Below, one piece after another: positions 22,421 to 32,230 of a stretch of 64,000 bases of DNA (its first letter is position 1; every line of letters starts with the position of its first letter). The DNA is from Variovorax sp. PBL-H6. Its GTDB lineage: Bacteria; Pseudomonadota; Gammaproteobacteria; Burkholderiales; Burkholderiaceae_C. Made by a program: the position numbers and the translations under genes. The stretch lies in contig NZ_LR594659.1 in assembly GCF_901827155.1 (NCBI RefSeq), forward strand, positions 2,480,001 through 2,544,000, given 5' to 3'. Below the pieces are notes generated by a model, which saw nothing but the letters and a program-made list of their open reading frames with translations, ran no database searches and was not told the DNA's origin.

Positions 22421-23400
22421 TCGTTGGCCTGGAAGTTGACTGCCCTCATGATGCCGCTCCAGCGCGCGGTGTCCTCGCGCATGGTCTTCAGGAGCGCTTC
22501 GGGTCCGTCGCCCGCGGGGTACATGCCGTTCTGCAGCAGTTGCTGGCGCACTTCGCGCGAGTTCACCGCGCGCGTGAACTCCGCACGCAGCTTGTCCACG
22601 ATGGGCTTGGGTGTGCTTCGTGGCGCGTAGTAGGCGAACCAGGCCGCCGCGACCACGTCCCTGTAGCCTGCCTCTGCGAAGGTGGGCAGGCTGGGCATCA
22701 AGGGCGAGCGCTTGTCACCGCTGGTGGCCAGCACCTTCACGCGGCCACTCGCCTGCAACTGGAGTGCACCGCCCACGGTGTCGAAGTAGACCGGCACGGT
22801 GCCGCCCATCACGTCCTGGCGCGCCGGCGTGGAGCCTCGGTAGGGCACGTGCACCATCTTCAGCCCGGCTGCGCGGTTGAGCATCTCCCCCAGGAAGTGC
22901 GAAGGCGTGCCGGCGCCGTACGAGGCGAAGCTCAGCTTGTCACCCTGGCCCTTGGCCCAGGCGATGAACTCCGGCAGCGTGTTGGCGGGCACGTCCTTGT
23001 GGATCACCAGCGCCAGCTCGAATCGCGCAGCGTTGACGATTGGCACGAAGTCCTTCACCGGGTCGTACGAAAGCTGCCTGTAGGCACTGGGGAACATCGT
23101 CATCATGCTGGCCGTTCCCAGCAACAGCATGCGGCCATCGGGCGTCGCGGTCTTCACCGCCTCGGCCGCGATGCGGCCGGCCGCGCCGGAGCGGTTGTCG
23201 ATGATCAGAGGGCCCAGGGTGTCCCGCACCTCTTGCGCGATGGCGCGCGTCAGCACGTCCTGCGTGCCGCCTGCCGGCACGCCGATCAGGACCTTGATCG
23301 GCTGCCCGGGCGTGAAGGCCTGGGCATGTGCGAGCGAGCCGATGGCAAGACCGCCCAGGAGGGAGAGCAAGCGGCGGCGATGAAGGGTGAAGGGGTGCAT
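22417..23400 (-). CDS. Bug-family periplasmic solute receptor (327 aa)
   Basis: Signal peptide with L-A-H-A-Q-A near residue 27, then G-Q-P-I-K-V-L-I-G-V-P-A-G-G-T-Q-D and I-D-N-R-S-G-A-A-G, the family blocks around the carboxylate-binding loops. The ATG at 23400 follows GGAG by 8 nt. It is the first gene of the unit Bug-Bug-sulfatase and is divergent from a marR-type gene, with a TTGATCAA palindrome between them. It is a different receptor from its neighbour, not a recent duplicate. Confidence 0.93.
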   Translation of the reverse strand: MHPFTLHRRRLLSLLGGLAIGSLAHAQAFTPGQPIKVLIGVPAGGTQDVLTRAIAQEVRDTLGPLIIDNRSGAAGRIAAEAVKTATPDGRMLLLGTASMMTMFPSAYRQLSYDPVKDFVPIVNAARFELALVIHKDVPANTLPEFIAWAKGQGDKLSFASYGAGTPSHFLGEMLNRAAGLKMVHVPYRGSTPARQDVMGGTVPVYFDTVGGALQLQASGRVKVLATSGDKRSPLMPSLPTFAEAGYRDVVAAAWFAYYAPRSTPKPIVDKLRAEFTRAVNSREVRQQLLQNGMYPAGDGPEALLKTMREDTARWSGIMRAVNFQAND

Positions 23401-23494
23401 GGGGTTGTCTCCGGTATTTCTCTCTGTCTTCTCTCTGATGTTCTTCGCGCCGCGTGCGTGCCGCGGCGCCGATCGAATTTAGAGTCGGGGCACC

Positions 23495-23510
23495 TGATTG
23501 ATCAAATCAA
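23495..23510. promoter_or_regulatory. Palindromic operator candidate for the MarR regulator
   Basis: TGATTGATCAAATCAA between divergent transcription units, with TTGATCAA (23498-23505) as a perfect 8-bp palindrome and a second ATCAA half-site at 23506-23510. It lies 24 nt upstream of the marR ATG and 95 nt upstream of the Bug gene start. MarR proteins commonly bind such A/T-rich palindromes at their own divergent promoter. Confidence 0.55.
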
Positions 23511-23533
23511 CCATTCACCGGACTAACCCCGAG

Positions 23534-24031
23534 ATGAGCGACTCCGCGCGCCAACCCCTGGACGGGCTGCTGCTGTATCGGCTGTCCCGCCTGCTGTCCG
23601 TCGCGGGCAGCATGGTCATCCGCCTGTGTGAAGGACGCTTCGGCATCACTCGGCGCGAATGGCGGCTGATCGCGACCCTCGCCAGCCGCGGCGCGCTCAG
23701 CTCTTCGCAACTGGCAGAGCATGCCCAGCTCGACCGGGCGCGTACCTCGAAGGGCGTCGGATCGCTCGTCCAGAAGCAGTTGCTGTCGCGCACGCATTCG
23801 GCCGGCGACCGGCGGCAGGTGCTGTTGCAGCTCACCGAACGCGGGCAGGCGGTGTACGACGAGCTCCATCCTCTGGTGACCCGCATCAATGCAGACCTGC
23901 TGGCGGTGCTGGATGCCGACCATGCCGCCAGCCTGGACGAGGCCCTGCACCAGCTGCAGAGGCGCGCCGAGCAGCTCGCTGCGCGGACGGTGCTGCCCAA
24001 GGCTGACCGGCGCCGCCGCGGCACGGGCTGA
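23534..24031 (+). CDS. MarR-family transcriptional regulator (165 aa)
   Basis: A winged-helix dimeric regulator. The N-terminal helix L-L-Y-R-L-S-R-L-L-S is followed by the DNA-binding core, with recognition helix S-S-Q-L-A-E-H-A-Q-L-D-R-A-R-T-S-K and the wing S-A-G-D-R-R-Q-V-L-L, the D-x-R-x signature of MarR. The ATG at 23534 gives the usual family length; an upstream TTG at 23498 would run through the putative operator. Divergent from the Bug-Bug-sulfatase unit, so it probably controls that unit and itself. Ligand unknown. Confidence 0.92.
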   Translation: MSDSARQPLDGLLLYRLSRLLSVAGSMVIRLCEGRFGITRREWRLIATLASRGALSSSQLAEHAQLDRARTSKGVGSLVQKQLLSRTHSAGDRRQVLLQLTERGQAVYDELHPLVTRINADLLAVLDADHAASLDEALHQLQRRAEQLAARTVLPKADRRRRGTG

Positions 24032-24050
24032 GGCTGCGTGCGCATGGGCT

Positions 24051-25046
24051 TCAGTCCAGCTTCATGCCGGTGGCCTTGACGATGCGGCCGTAGCGCTCGC
24101 GGCTCGCATCGAGATGCTGCTGCGCTGCGGCACCGGTCTCGCCGAGCGCCACCATGTCAAGCGTCCCGAGCCGGCTCTTGAGCTCCGGCAGCGCGAGGGC
24201 GGACCGCAGCGCGCTTCGCAAGGTCTGCATCACGGGCTCGGGCGTCGCCGCCGGGACCATCGCGAGGTAGAGCACCTCGAACTCCAGATCCTTCAGGCCA
24301 AGCTCTCCGACCGCTGCTACCTGCGGCAGCATCGGCGAGCGTTGGCGCCCGGTCACGGCCAGCGCTCGCAACTTGCCGGCCTGCAGGTGCGGCAGCAGGC
24401 CCGGCGTGGCAAGAATGCCGGCCTGCACCTCGCCAGACAGCAGCGCCATGACGGCGGGCGCATTGCCTTTGTAGGGCACGTGCGTGATTTTTGCGCCGGT
24501 CGCGCTCGAGAAGATCTCGGCTGCAATGTGGCCCGGGCTTCCATTGCCCGCCGAGGCGAACGTGAACGGCTGTGCCTTCCCCTGGCGGATGAAATCGGGC
24601 AGCGTCTTCGCATCCACCGGGGAGGCAACGCCCAAGGCGAGACCCGAGGAGCTGAAGATCATCAGCGGCTTCAGGTCGTTCGCCGCGAAGGGCATCGAGG
24701 CGTAGAGGTGCGGGTTGATGGTGAACGTGGTGTCGATCGACAGCAGCACCGTGTAGCCGTCGGCCGGGCTCTTGGCCACGACGTCCGCGCCGATGTTGCC
24801 GCCTGCGCCGGGACGGTTGTCGACGACGAAGGGCTGTTTCAGGTCTTTCTGCAAGGCGTCGGACAGCGCGCGGCCGAGGATGTCGAGTGGCCCCCCGGCC
24901 GGGAAGTTGGTGATGAACTTCACCGGCTTGGCGGGGTAGGCACTGTCGGCGCGGGCGGGCGCGGCTGCGAGCCCGAGTGTCAGGGCGGCGCAGCTGGCCA
25001 TGAGGCCGAGGCGGCGCAGAGCGCCGAAGGAAGCAGGGCGGGTCAT
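24051..25046 (-). CDS. Bug-family periplasmic solute receptor (331 aa)
   Basis: Third TctC/Bug receptor of the region. The signal peptide ends A-R-A-D at about residue 33, followed by F-I-T-N-F-P-A-G-G-P-L-D and V-V-D-N-R-P-G-A-G-G-N-I-G-A-D-V-V-A-K. The ATG at 25046 (M-T-R-P) is preferred over an in-frame upstream Met because the signal peptide then starts normally. It is divergent from a LysR gene at 25193, the usual Bug-regulator pairing, and its 3' end converges on marR. Ligand unknown. Confidence 0.93.
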   Translation of the reverse strand: MTRPASFGALRRLGLMASCAALTLGLAAAPARADSAYPAKPVKFITNFPAGGPLDILGRALSDALQKDLKQPFVVDNRPGAGGNIGADVVAKSPADGYTVLLSIDTTFTINPHLYASMPFAANDLKPLMIFSSSGLALGVASPVDAKTLPDFIRQGKAQPFTFASAGNGSPGHIAAEIFSSATGAKITHVPYKGNAPAVMALLSGEVQAGILATPGLLPHLQAGKLRALAVTGRQRSPMLPQVAAVGELGLKDLEFEVLYLAMVPAATPEPVMQTLRSALRSALALPELKSRLGTLDMVALGETGAAAQQHLDASRERYGRIVKATGMKLD

Positions 25047-25192
25047 GTGTTTGTCTCCGGTTTCGGGGCGCACGCGGCAAGAGAGCGCGACAGGAGACTC
25101 TAGGAGCGCGTGCCTTCCGGCACAACTGAAAGGTGTTCTGCCTGGTATTCCATTTCGTTATATTTCCGGGCTGACCACCCCAGGAAACGCGC

Positions 25193-26176
25193 ATGCCAGC
25201 TATAAATTTTGCTCGCCTCAAGCTGCGCCATCTGCAGTGTCTCGTGATGGTGGCTCACGAGCGCAACCTGGTGCGCGCGGCCAAGGCACTGGCGCTCACG
25301 CAGCCGGCGGTCTCCAAGACCATCGCCGAACTCGAGGACATCGTCGGCCGCACGCTGCTGCTGCGCAGGCGGCGCGGCGTCGAGCTGACGCCGGCAGCGG
25401 AGGTGCTCGTGCGCCACGCCGTGGTGGCGCTGCGCGGGTTGCGGGAAGGCCTCGGTCTGGCGCTCGAGCAGCCCGAACTCGACCAGCTGCAGGTAGCGGT
25501 GGGCGCCTTGCCGAACATGGCGGCCCATTTGCTGCCGGCGGCCATTGCGGCGCTGCACTCGAAAGCGCCCGCGCTTCGCGTGCGCGTGGCCAGCGGCACC
25601 AACGCGCAACTCATGACGCAGCTGCGCCAGGGCGAAATCGACCTGGTCCTGGGCCGTCTGGCCCAGGCTTCGGCGATGGCGGATCTGGCCTTCGAGCACC
25701 TTTACAGCGAGCCGCTGCTGCTGGTCGCTCGTGCGGCGCATCCCCTCGCATCGCTGCGACGCCCCAAGCTCGAGGCGTTGGCTGCGTATCCGCTCATCGT
25801 GCCGGTCTCGGGCACGCTGATCCGTCACACCGCCGACGCCTTCCTGGTCGCGCAAGGCATGGCGCCGCCGCGCTGCATGGTGGAGGCGACCGACACGAGC
25901 TTTGCTGTCGGTCTGCTGCAGTGTGCCGACGCCGTCTGGTTTGCGCCGCAAGGGGCGGTCGACGGGTTTCTGGCCCGTGGCGAGCTGCGCCGATTGGCCA
26001 TCGACACGGCGACCACTGAAGGCCCGGTCGGGCTCACCGTGCGGCGCGGCAGCGAAGCGGGGAAGGGCGCCCGGCTGTTGATCGAATCCATCCACGAGGT
26101 AGTGCGGCAGCGCGCAGAGCTGCTCGCCGCCGCAGCCCGCAACGGACGGTCCCGCCGCTCAGCCCGGGCTGGCTGA
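25193..26176 (+). CDS. LysR-type transcriptional regulator (327 aa)
   Basis: N-terminal winged helix L-R-H-L-Q-C-L-V-M-V-A...L-T-Q-P-A-V-S-K-T-I-A-E-L-E, with an R-R-R-R-G-V-E-L-T-P wing. The R-H-L-Q-C start and Q-P-A-V-S-K-T form place it near the PcaQ/GbpR subgroup. A type-2 periplasmic-binding-like effector domain (about 95-300) follows. Probably controls the divergent Bug receptor gene. Its last 18 bp overlap the 3' end of the convergent mscS-type gene. Confidence 0.93.
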   Translation: MPAINFARLKLRHLQCLVMVAHERNLVRAAKALALTQPAVSKTIAELEDIVGRTLLLRRRRGVELTPAAEVLVRHAVVALRGLREGLGLALEQPELDQLQVAVGALPNMAAHLLPAAIAALHSKAPALRVRVASGTNAQLMTQLRQGEIDLVLGRLAQASAMADLAFEHLYSEPLLLVARAAHPLASLRRPKLEALAAYPLIVPVSGTLIRHTADAFLVAQGMAPPRCMVEATDTSFAVGLLQCADAVWFAPQGAVDGFLARGELRRLAIDTATTEGPVGLTVRRGSEAGKGARLLIESIHEVVRQRAELLAAAARNGRSRRSARAG

Positions 26177-27262
26177 CGCGGGCCCAGGGGCCGAAGGAGC
26201 CGCCGCTTCCGCCTGCGTTGGGGGGCCGCCTTCGATGCGCAGCCTGGGCAGGAACTGCGGGTACTCGCGCTGCATGAATTCGATCAGCCCCTCGCGCATC
26301 CTGCAGCGCAGGTCGAACGCCAGCGACGAGGAGGCGGCGGTGCAGAGCACGCGTATCTGCATGGTGCGCTCTGTGGCGTCGGTCACCTGCAGGTTGAAGA
26401 AGCGACCGTCCCACTCGGGCGCCGCCTTCACCATGCGCTCGACCTCCGCGCGCATCTGCGCGAGCGGCGTGCCGTAGTCGGCGTAGATGAAGACCGAGCC
26501 CAGCAGCTGCGAGCTGCTGCGGGTCCAGTTCTGGAACGGCTTCTCGATGAAGTAGGACAGTGGCAGGATCAGCCGCCGGTCGTCCCAGATGCGCAGGACG
26601 ACGAAGGTGCCGGTGATCTCTTCCACGCGGCCCCATTCGCCTTCGACCACCAGCACGTCGTCGATGCGGATCGGCTGCGCCAGCGCGATCTGCAGTCCGG
26701 CGATGAGATTGCTGAAGACGGGCTTGGCCGCCAGGCCGGCCACGATGCCGATCACACCCGCGGAGGCCAGCAGGCTGGCGCCGACCTGGCGCGCGCCCGG
26801 GAAGGTCATGAGCATCAGCGAGGCGCCGGCCACCAGCAGCACGGTGCCGGCAGAGCGCGCGAGCACGCGGGTCTGGGTGAGTACGCGGCGGGCCTGAAGG
26901 TTGTCTTCCACGTCGTGAGGGTGCTTGGCCAGGACGCCGTCGGCGATGCCGTTGACGGCGCGGATGGCAAGCCAGGTCGTGGCTGCGATGAACAAGAGTC
27001 CGTTGACGTGCCGCACGCCGTTGATGAAAGTCAGGTCGTCCGGTGCGGCCTGCCACACCATCTGCAGCGCGATCAGCGGGAGAACGAAGCGCGCCGGCCC
27101 CTGGACGTTGAGGAGCATGGCGTGAACGATGGGTGCGTAGCGCGTCAGCCGCAACAGCACCATGCCGCCGATGCGGTGGACCAGCAGGGCGAGCGGAACG
27201 GCGATCAGCGCTGCGAGGCAGGGCGCGAACCATGGATGGGCGAGCAGAAGGTCCTGGGTCAT
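26159..27262 (-). CDS. MscS-family mechanosensitive ion channel (367 aa)
   Basis: Several hydrophobic helices are followed by the pore-lining TM3 and beta domain: A-S-A-G-V-I-G-I-V-A-G-L-A-A-K-P-V-F-S-N-L, then Q-P-I-R-I-D-D-V-L-V-V-E-G-E-W-G-R-V-E-E-I, the MscS signature. It is a small-conductance pressure-release channel of the inner membrane. The ATG at 27262 shares a base with the stop of the FUSC gene (TGATG), so translation is probably coupled. It is the last gene of the suhB-FUSC-mscS unit. The C-terminus is Ala/Pro/Ser-rich. Confidence 0.92.
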   Translation of the reverse strand: MTQDLLLAHPWFAPCLAALIAVPLALLVHRIGGMVLLRLTRYAPIVHAMLLNVQGPARFVLPLIALQMVWQAAPDDLTFINGVRHVNGLLFIAATTWLAIRAVNGIADGVLAKHPHDVEDNLQARRVLTQTRVLARSAGTVLLVAGASLMLMTFPGARQVGASLLASAGVIGIVAGLAAKPVFSNLIAGLQIALAQPIRIDDVLVVEGEWGRVEEITGTFVVLRIWDDRRLILPLSYFIEKPFQNWTRSSSQLLGSVFIYADYGTPLAQMRAEVERMVKAAPEWDGRFFNLQVTDATERTMQIRVLCTAASSSLAFDLRCRMREGLIEFMQREYPQFLPRLRIEGGPPTQAEAAAPSAPGPASASPG

Positions 27263-29496
27263 CAGTGAGTCTTGAGTGTTTCCGGTTGGGAGGGTTGAAG
27301 AATGCGCGCCGCGTCGTCGCGCAGCTGCGCCGAAATGCCGATCGCCATGTCGAGCCTTCGCAACAGCCAGGGGCTGACGTCGTTCTCGAAGGGATCGGGC
27401 AGGGGCATGGGATGGGCCAAGGTGGTGGCAGCGGCGCTTTCGGGCATGACCGGGCCGGTCGTGGGGGTGCTGCCGATGTTGGCCTCGATGCGCGCTGCGG
27501 CACTCTGCAGCGGCGTCTCGATATCGGCTGGAGTGAGGCGGTCGCGCCGCAGCACCAGCATGGATTTCACCGCACTGAGCTGCGCCAGCAGCTGGTAGCT
27601 GTGCGCTTGCAGGTGCTCCAGGGGCTCCAGCGGCGGGCGCACTGCGCGCGGCTCCGACAACGAGCGTTGCGTGGCCTGCACCAGCGCCGAGAGGCTGTCG
27701 TAGGCCTCGCGGCGCGCCAGGCGCCAGTCGAGCTCGGGGCTGGTCTGCACTGCGCGGAGCTGGCCCAGGCCGAGCGCAAGCCGCGCATGGCGCGCCTGCG
27801 CCGTCAGCGTACGCGCGACCAGCGAGGGGATCTGGCTGCGCTCCCACGAGGGCAGCACGTAGCAGAAAGCCCAGGCAACGCCGGCGCCGATCAGCGTGTC
27901 TGCCACGCGTTCGAACAGCGCAAAGGTGGGGCTCATGCCTACGTTGAGCGCGTGCGCCTGCAACAGCCCCAGGACGGTTGCTGCCACCGACGTGATCAGG
28001 TAGCGCCGAACCGCGAATCCGTGCGCAATGGCCTGCGCGGCGGTCATCGCGACCAGCGAGCCCAGGGCGGAGGGATGGGCAGACAGGATCGCCACCGCGA
28101 ACACGCACCCGAGCAGCGTGCCGGCGACGCGGCTGTTGCGCCTTTCCAGCGTCTGCGAGAGGCTGCCGCGCAGCACCACGACGATCGTCAGCAGGATCCA
28201 GTAGTCGTGCGAGCCCCAGGGCAGCATGACCGCGATGGCGTAGCCGACGGCGACCGCGAGCGCGGCGCGGATCGCATGGCGCAGCGGCGGCGCGTCCCAT
28301 CGCCAGAGCGCGAGAAAAGGGCGCAGCGACCAGTCGGTGGGGCTCACGAACATGTGCCAGTTGGCCCGCACGATCGTGAGGTCGGGTTCGCGCTCGCCGC
28401 GCGCGAGGCTCACGAGGCGCAGCACCTCGTCGTTGATGTGGCCGATGCGGCTGGCCAGGCCGCGCGCGAGCATCGCAGGCGTCGGCCCGGCGGCCATGGT
28501 CGGCCGCGCCGCATCGCCTTCGAGGTGAATGGCCGCGAGCTCCGGACGGCGGTCGGGCACGGGATCGGGTTGGCGGCCGAGCAGCAGGGCGTCGGCGAGC
28601 GCGACCGTCTCGTCGGCCAGTTCGCCGAGGATGCGCTGCATCTCGCGCAGCGCCGCGGCATGGCGGGGGTGCGCCTTGAGCGCATCGAGGTCGAGCTCGC
28701 TGGCCAGCAGCATGTCGCGCAGTTCGAGCACGGTCACCAGCATGCCCGCAAGCCGCTGCCGGCGCGGCGTGCGGGGGGATTCGAGCACGATGTCGCGTGT
28801 TGCCTGCAACTGGTCCGCCAATGAGGCCTGCGCGCGCAGCAACTGACCCAGCAGCGGCGAGGGCACCTCGCGCACGTCGCCGGATTCGTCCCGCGGCGTG
28901 AACTGGCGGGCTTCGGTGCGCATCAGCGCGGCCAGCGAGGACAACAGGTCAGCCATCGCCTGCACCCGGTAGCGGGCGTTGAGCGCATGGTTCGCGAGCA
29001 GCGCGTAGATCACGTAGAGCCCGGCGCCCAGGCCGAAGTGCAGCGTGCGTTCGACGATCTCGCGCATGCCGGTGGGCGCCGGCGTGGCCATCGAGAAGAT
29101 CATCGAGAACATGACCGCGATGGCGATCGGGATGCCGCGCTTGCCCCAGGCCATCGCCACGAAGGCGAGGAAGGTTGCGGGCACCAGCAGCAGCCCCAAC
29201 TGAAGGGGTGCCGAATGCAGCAGTTGCACGCAGAAGAAGAGCGGCAGCCCAATCAAGGGCGAAGGGACCATTTGCCAGAACTTGCCGCGGCGCGGGCCGG
29301 GCAGGTCGGGCGGCGCGGTCACGATCACGCCCACGCCGGCTGCAGCTGCAGCGGCGCCGCCCAGCACCAGATGGACGCCGCCGGAGATCAGCAGCAGCCC
29401 GAAGGCGACCGACAGGCCGTTGGCGATGTAGTGGGAGAGCGCCACGCGCAGTGCGGCGCGCCCTCGTTCGGTGGCGGCGCGCTGCGCCTGCATCAC
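27262..29496 (-). CDS. FUSC-family aromatic-acid-exporter-like membrane protein (744 aa)
   Basis: Two hydrophobic clusters (about residues 25-165 and 405-535), each of about six helices, separated by a cytoplasmic helical region. This is the YccS/YhfK and fusaric-acid-resistance arrangement. The second cluster has the family pattern around [12 protein letters not shown]. The C-terminal 200 residues are helical and soluble. Probably part of an efflux system in the inner membrane; no membrane-fusion or AaeX genes accompany it, so the substrate is unknown. Start overlaps the suhB stop by ATGA. Confidence 0.88.
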   Translation of the reverse strand: MMQAQRAATERGRAALRVALSHYIANGLSVAFGLLLISGGVHLVLGGAAAAAAGVGVIVTAPPDLPGPRRGKFWQMVPSPLIGLPLFFCVQLLHSAPLQLGLLLVPATFLAFVAMAWGKRGIPIAIAVMFSMIFSMATPAPTGMREIVERTLHFGLGAGLYVIYALLANHALNARYRVQAMADLLSSLAALMRTEARQFTPRDESGDVREVPSPLLGQLLRAQASLADQLQATRDIVLESPRTPRRQRLAGMLVTVLELRDMLLASELDLDALKAHPRHAAALREMQRILGELADETVALADALLLGRQPDPVPDRRPELAAIHLEGDAARPTMAAGPTPAMLARGLASRIGHINDEVLRLVSLARGEREPDLTIVRANWHMFVSPTDWSLRPFLALWRWDAPPLRHAIRAALAVAVGYAIAVMLPWGSHDYWILLTIVVVLRGSLSQTLERRNSRVAGTLLGCVFAVAILSAHPSALGSLVAMTAAQAIAHGFAVRRYLITSVAATVLGLLQAHALNVGMSPTFALFERVADTLIGAGVAWAFCYVLPSWERSQIPSLVARTLTAQARHARLALGLGQLRAVQTSPELDWRLARREAYDSLSALVQATQRSLSEPRAVRPPLEPLEHLQAHSYQLLAQLSAVKSMLVLRRDRLTPADIETPLQSAAARIEANIGSTPTTGPVMPESAAATTLAHPMPLPDPFENDVSPWLLRRLDMAIGISAQLRDDAARILQPSQPETLKTH

Positions 29497-30521
29497 TCGG
29501 CGGCGTCGTCGCCCAGGGCCGGCGAGGCCGGGCTTTCTTCGCGGCGCAGGCGGGTGAGCTTGCGTGGCGCAGGCGCTGCGGCGGATTGCGCATCCGCTGC
29601 TGCTCCGGCGTCGGTCGATGCGCCCGGCACGGTGCTTCGCGCATAGACGCTGCCGGCAGAGGGGTCGACCTCGCGCGCGCGCTCGCTGGCGGCGAACTTG
29701 TCATTCACGCTTGCGAACTTCGAGTACTTGGCCAGGATCGGGACCAGTTGGCCGTAGATCTTCGGCGCTCCGGCGAGGCATTCGCGCTGCTCGAGGAAGT
29801 CGGGCTCGCCCGTGAAGTTGCCGATCAGTCCACCCGCTTCCGTGACTAGCAGCGAGCCGGCCGCCACGTCCCAGATGTTGAGGCCGGTCTCGAAGAAGGC
29901 GTCGCTGAAGCCCGCGGCGACGTAGGCCAGGTCGAGCGCCGCCGAACCGGGGCGGCGCAGTCCGGCTGCGCGCGGCATCAGGTCGGCCATGATGGCCAGG
30001 TACTGCTTGAAGTTGTCGCCGGTGCGAAAGGGGAAGCCCGTCGAGATGAGGCACTCGTTGAGCCGGATGCGCTTGCTCACGCGGATGCGGCGCTCGTTCA
30101 TGTAGGCGCCGCGCCCCCGGGTCGCGGTGAAGAGGTCGTTGCGCGTGGGGTCGTAGATGACGGCCTGCTCGACCTTGCCCTTGATCGCGAGCGCGATCGA
30201 GACGCAATAGACCGGAAAGCCATGGATGAAGTTGGTGGTGCCGTCCAGCGGATCGATGATCCACACGTAGTCCGAATCGCGGGCGCCATGCTCGGTGCCC
30301 GATTCCTCGGCCAGGATGCCGTGCCCCGGATAGGCGCCGAGCAGGGTGTCGATGACCACCCGCTCGCTCGCGTGATCGACTTCGGTCACGAAGTCGTTGA
30401 CCTGCTTCTGCGAAACGCGCACCGCCTCGATGTCGAGCGCGGCGCGATTGATGATGGCGCCGGCGGCGCGGGCGGCCTTGACGGCCACGTTGAGCATGGG
30501 GTGCAGATTGGGAGACGGCAT
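29493..30521 (-). CDS. suhB: Inositol-1-monophosphatase family protein SuhB with extended tail (342 aa)
   Basis: Residues 1-265 are a standard Mg2+-dependent inositol monophosphatase. E-E-S-G carries the metal Glu, [12 protein letters not shown] the catalytic D-P-L-D-G-T, and W-D-V-A-A-G the second Asp. In E. coli, SuhB also binds Nus factors in rRNA antitermination. The last 70 or so residues are an Ala/Pro/Ser/Arg-rich tail not needed for the enzyme and low in complexity. It overlaps the FUSC gene (ATGA) and is divergent from trmJ. Confidence 0.93.
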   Translation of the reverse strand: MPSPNLHPMLNVAVKAARAAGAIINRAALDIEAVRVSQKQVNDFVTEVDHASERVVIDTLLGAYPGHGILAEESGTEHGARDSDYVWIIDPLDGTTNFIHGFPVYCVSIALAIKGKVEQAVIYDPTRNDLFTATRGRGAYMNERRIRVSKRIRLNECLISTGFPFRTGDNFKQYLAIMADLMPRAAGLRRPGSAALDLAYVAAGFSDAFFETGLNIWDVAAGSLLVTEAGGLIGNFTGEPDFLEQRECLAGAPKIYGQLVPILAKYSKFASVNDKFAASERAREVDPSAGSVYARSTVPGASTDAGAAADAQSAAAPAPRKLTRLRREESPASPALGDDAAE

Positions 30522-30643
30522 CGGATTGGGGGAAGAACGGCGGGCGGAGCCCTGGGGAGGCGGCCCGGCGATGCAGGCGGCGAGAATCGTGGATTTTACC
30601 GGCTCGGTCCCGGCCTTCGGGCCCGCTCCCCTTTGGCCTTTCC

Positions 30644-31408
30644 ATGCGCACCCGCTTCATCCTCATCCAGACCAGCCATGCCGGCAATGTCGGCGCCGCC
30701 GCGCGCGCCATGAAGACCATGGGCTTCGACGAGCTCGTGCTCGTGGCGCCGCGCTGGGCCAACGTCCTGCGGCGCGAGGAAACCATCCAGCGCGCCAGCG
30801 GGGCACTCGATGTGCTGGAGCAGGCGCGCATTGTCGACACGCTCGATGAAGCGCTCGATGGCGTGACTCACCTTTGCGCCACGGCGATGGTGCCGCGCGA
30901 CTTCGGTCCGCCGACGCGCACGCCGCGCGAGCACTTGGTGCCGCTGGCCCTGAAGGAAGCGCAGCACGTCGCCTTCCTGTTCGGCTCGGAGCGCTTCGGC
31001 ATGCGCAACGAGGACGTGTACCGCTGCCATGTGGCGCTCACGATTCCCACCGATCCGGCCTTCGGCTCGCTGAACCTGGGCGCGGCCGTCCAGGTGATCG
31101 CCTACGAATGGCGGCTGGCGCTGGGCGGCTTCGGGCTGCATGATGCCGCCGAGCCGGTCCGGGCGGCCGATGCAGTAGCCGTGCGCGGCATGCTGGACCA
31201 CTGGGAACGCTCGCTGGTGCAGATCGGCTTCCTGGATCCCGAGGCGCCCAAGAAGCTGATGCCGCGGCTGCAGCAGCTCTTCAACCGTGCCCAGCCGACA
31301 CCGGAAGAGATCCACATCCTGCGGGGCATCGCCAAGGCCATGGCCGATGCCGCGGGGGGCGGCAGCTACAAGACCCCATCGCCGGCGCGCGATGACCCGA
31401 GCCCTTAG
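30644..31408 (+). CDS. trmJ: tRNA (cytidine/uridine-2'-O-)-methyltransferase TrmJ (254 aa)
   Basis: A SpoU/TrmD knot methyltransferase that 2'-O-methylates position 32 of tRNA. Motif 1 reads [14 protein letters not shown] (catalytic Arg region), motif 2 L-F-G-S-E-R-F-G-M, and motif 3 [15 protein letters not shown]. Length matches TrmJ (246-258 aa). Divergent from suhB and 36 nt before cysE on the same strand. The start has little ribosome-site sequence. Confidence 0.95.
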   Translation: MRTRFILIQTSHAGNVGAAARAMKTMGFDELVLVAPRWANVLRREETIQRASGALDVLEQARIVDTLDEALDGVTHLCATAMVPRDFGPPTRTPREHLVPLALKEAQHVAFLFGSERFGMRNEDVYRCHVALTIPTDPAFGSLNLGAAVQVIAYEWRLALGGFGLHDAAEPVRAADAVAVRGMLDHWERSLVQIGFLDPEAPKKLMPRLQQLFNRAQPTPEEIHILRGIAKAMADAAGGGSYKTPSPARDDPSP

Positions 31409-31444
31409 ACTGCGCAGCCCATATCGTCATGACAAGAACATCCC

Positions 31445-32218
31445 ATGTTCTCGCGACTGCGCTCCGACGTCCAGTGCATCCTCGACCGCGATCCGGCGGC
31501 ACGTTCGCGCTGGGAAGTGCTGACCCTCTACCCGGGACTGCATGCCCTGGTGCTGCACCGCGTCGCGCACTGGTGCTGGGGCCATGGGCTGAAGTGGGTG
31601 GGGCGTTTCGTTTCGTTTGTCTCGCGCTGGCTCACCGGCATCGAGATCCATCCGGCCGCGGTCATCGGTGATCGCGTGTTCTTCGACCACGCAATGGGCG
31701 TGGTGGTCGGCGAGACGGCCGAGATCGGCGATGGCTGCACCATCTACCAGGGCGTGACGTTGGGCGGCACTTCGCTCTACAAGGGTGAGAAGCGGCATCC
31801 GACATTGGGCAGGGACGTGGTGGTGAGCGCCGGCGCGAAGGTGCTGGGCGGCTTCGTGGTGGGCGATGGCGCCAAGATCGGAAGCAACGCGGTCGTGATC
31901 AAGCCCGTGCCTGCGGGTGCGACCGCCGTCGGGATCCCGGCGCGCATCATCCCGGCCAGGACGGCAAGCGGCGGCGCTTCGGCTGGCAGCGCCAGGAAGT
32001 TCGAGGCCTACGGGATTACGCAGGAGGACGACCCGCTGTCGCTCGCCATGCGCAGCCTGATCGACACCGCGTCGAGCCAGGAACACCAGATCGCGCTGTT
32101 GTGGCAGGCGATCGAGACCCTGTCCGCACAGCGGGGAATGAAGGATTGCGTGCCAGGGAACGCGGCTACCAAGGAATGCTTCGAGGTACAGCGCCTCACC
32201 GAACTGGTCGGCAAGTGA
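31445..32218 (+). CDS. cysE: Serine O-acetyltransferase (257 aa)
   Basis: Makes O-acetylserine from serine and acetyl-CoA, the first step of cysteine synthesis. It has a short N-terminal helical domain and then left-handed beta-helix hexapeptides around I-H-P-A-A-V-I-G-D, G-M-V-V-G-E-T-A-E-type sequence (here G-V-V-V-G-E-T-A-E-I-G-D) and G-V-T-L-G-G-T. The catalytic His lies in F-D-H-A. The 257-aa form is shorter at the N-terminus than E. coli CysE. The C-terminal 60 residues are extra and predicted helical. Confidence 0.94.
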   Translation: MFSRLRSDVQCILDRDPAARSRWEVLTLYPGLHALVLHRVAHWCWGHGLKWVGRFVSFVSRWLTGIEIHPAAVIGDRVFFDHAMGVVVGETAEIGDGCTIYQGVTLGGTSLYKGEKRHPTLGRDVVVSAGAKVLGGFVVGDGAKIGSNAVVIKPVPAGATAVGIPARIIPARTASGGASAGSARKFEAYGITQEDDPLSLAMRSLIDTASSQEHQIALLWQAIETLSAQRGMKDCVPGNAATKECFEVQRLTELVGK

Positions 32219-32230
32219 AGGTCTTGCGCC

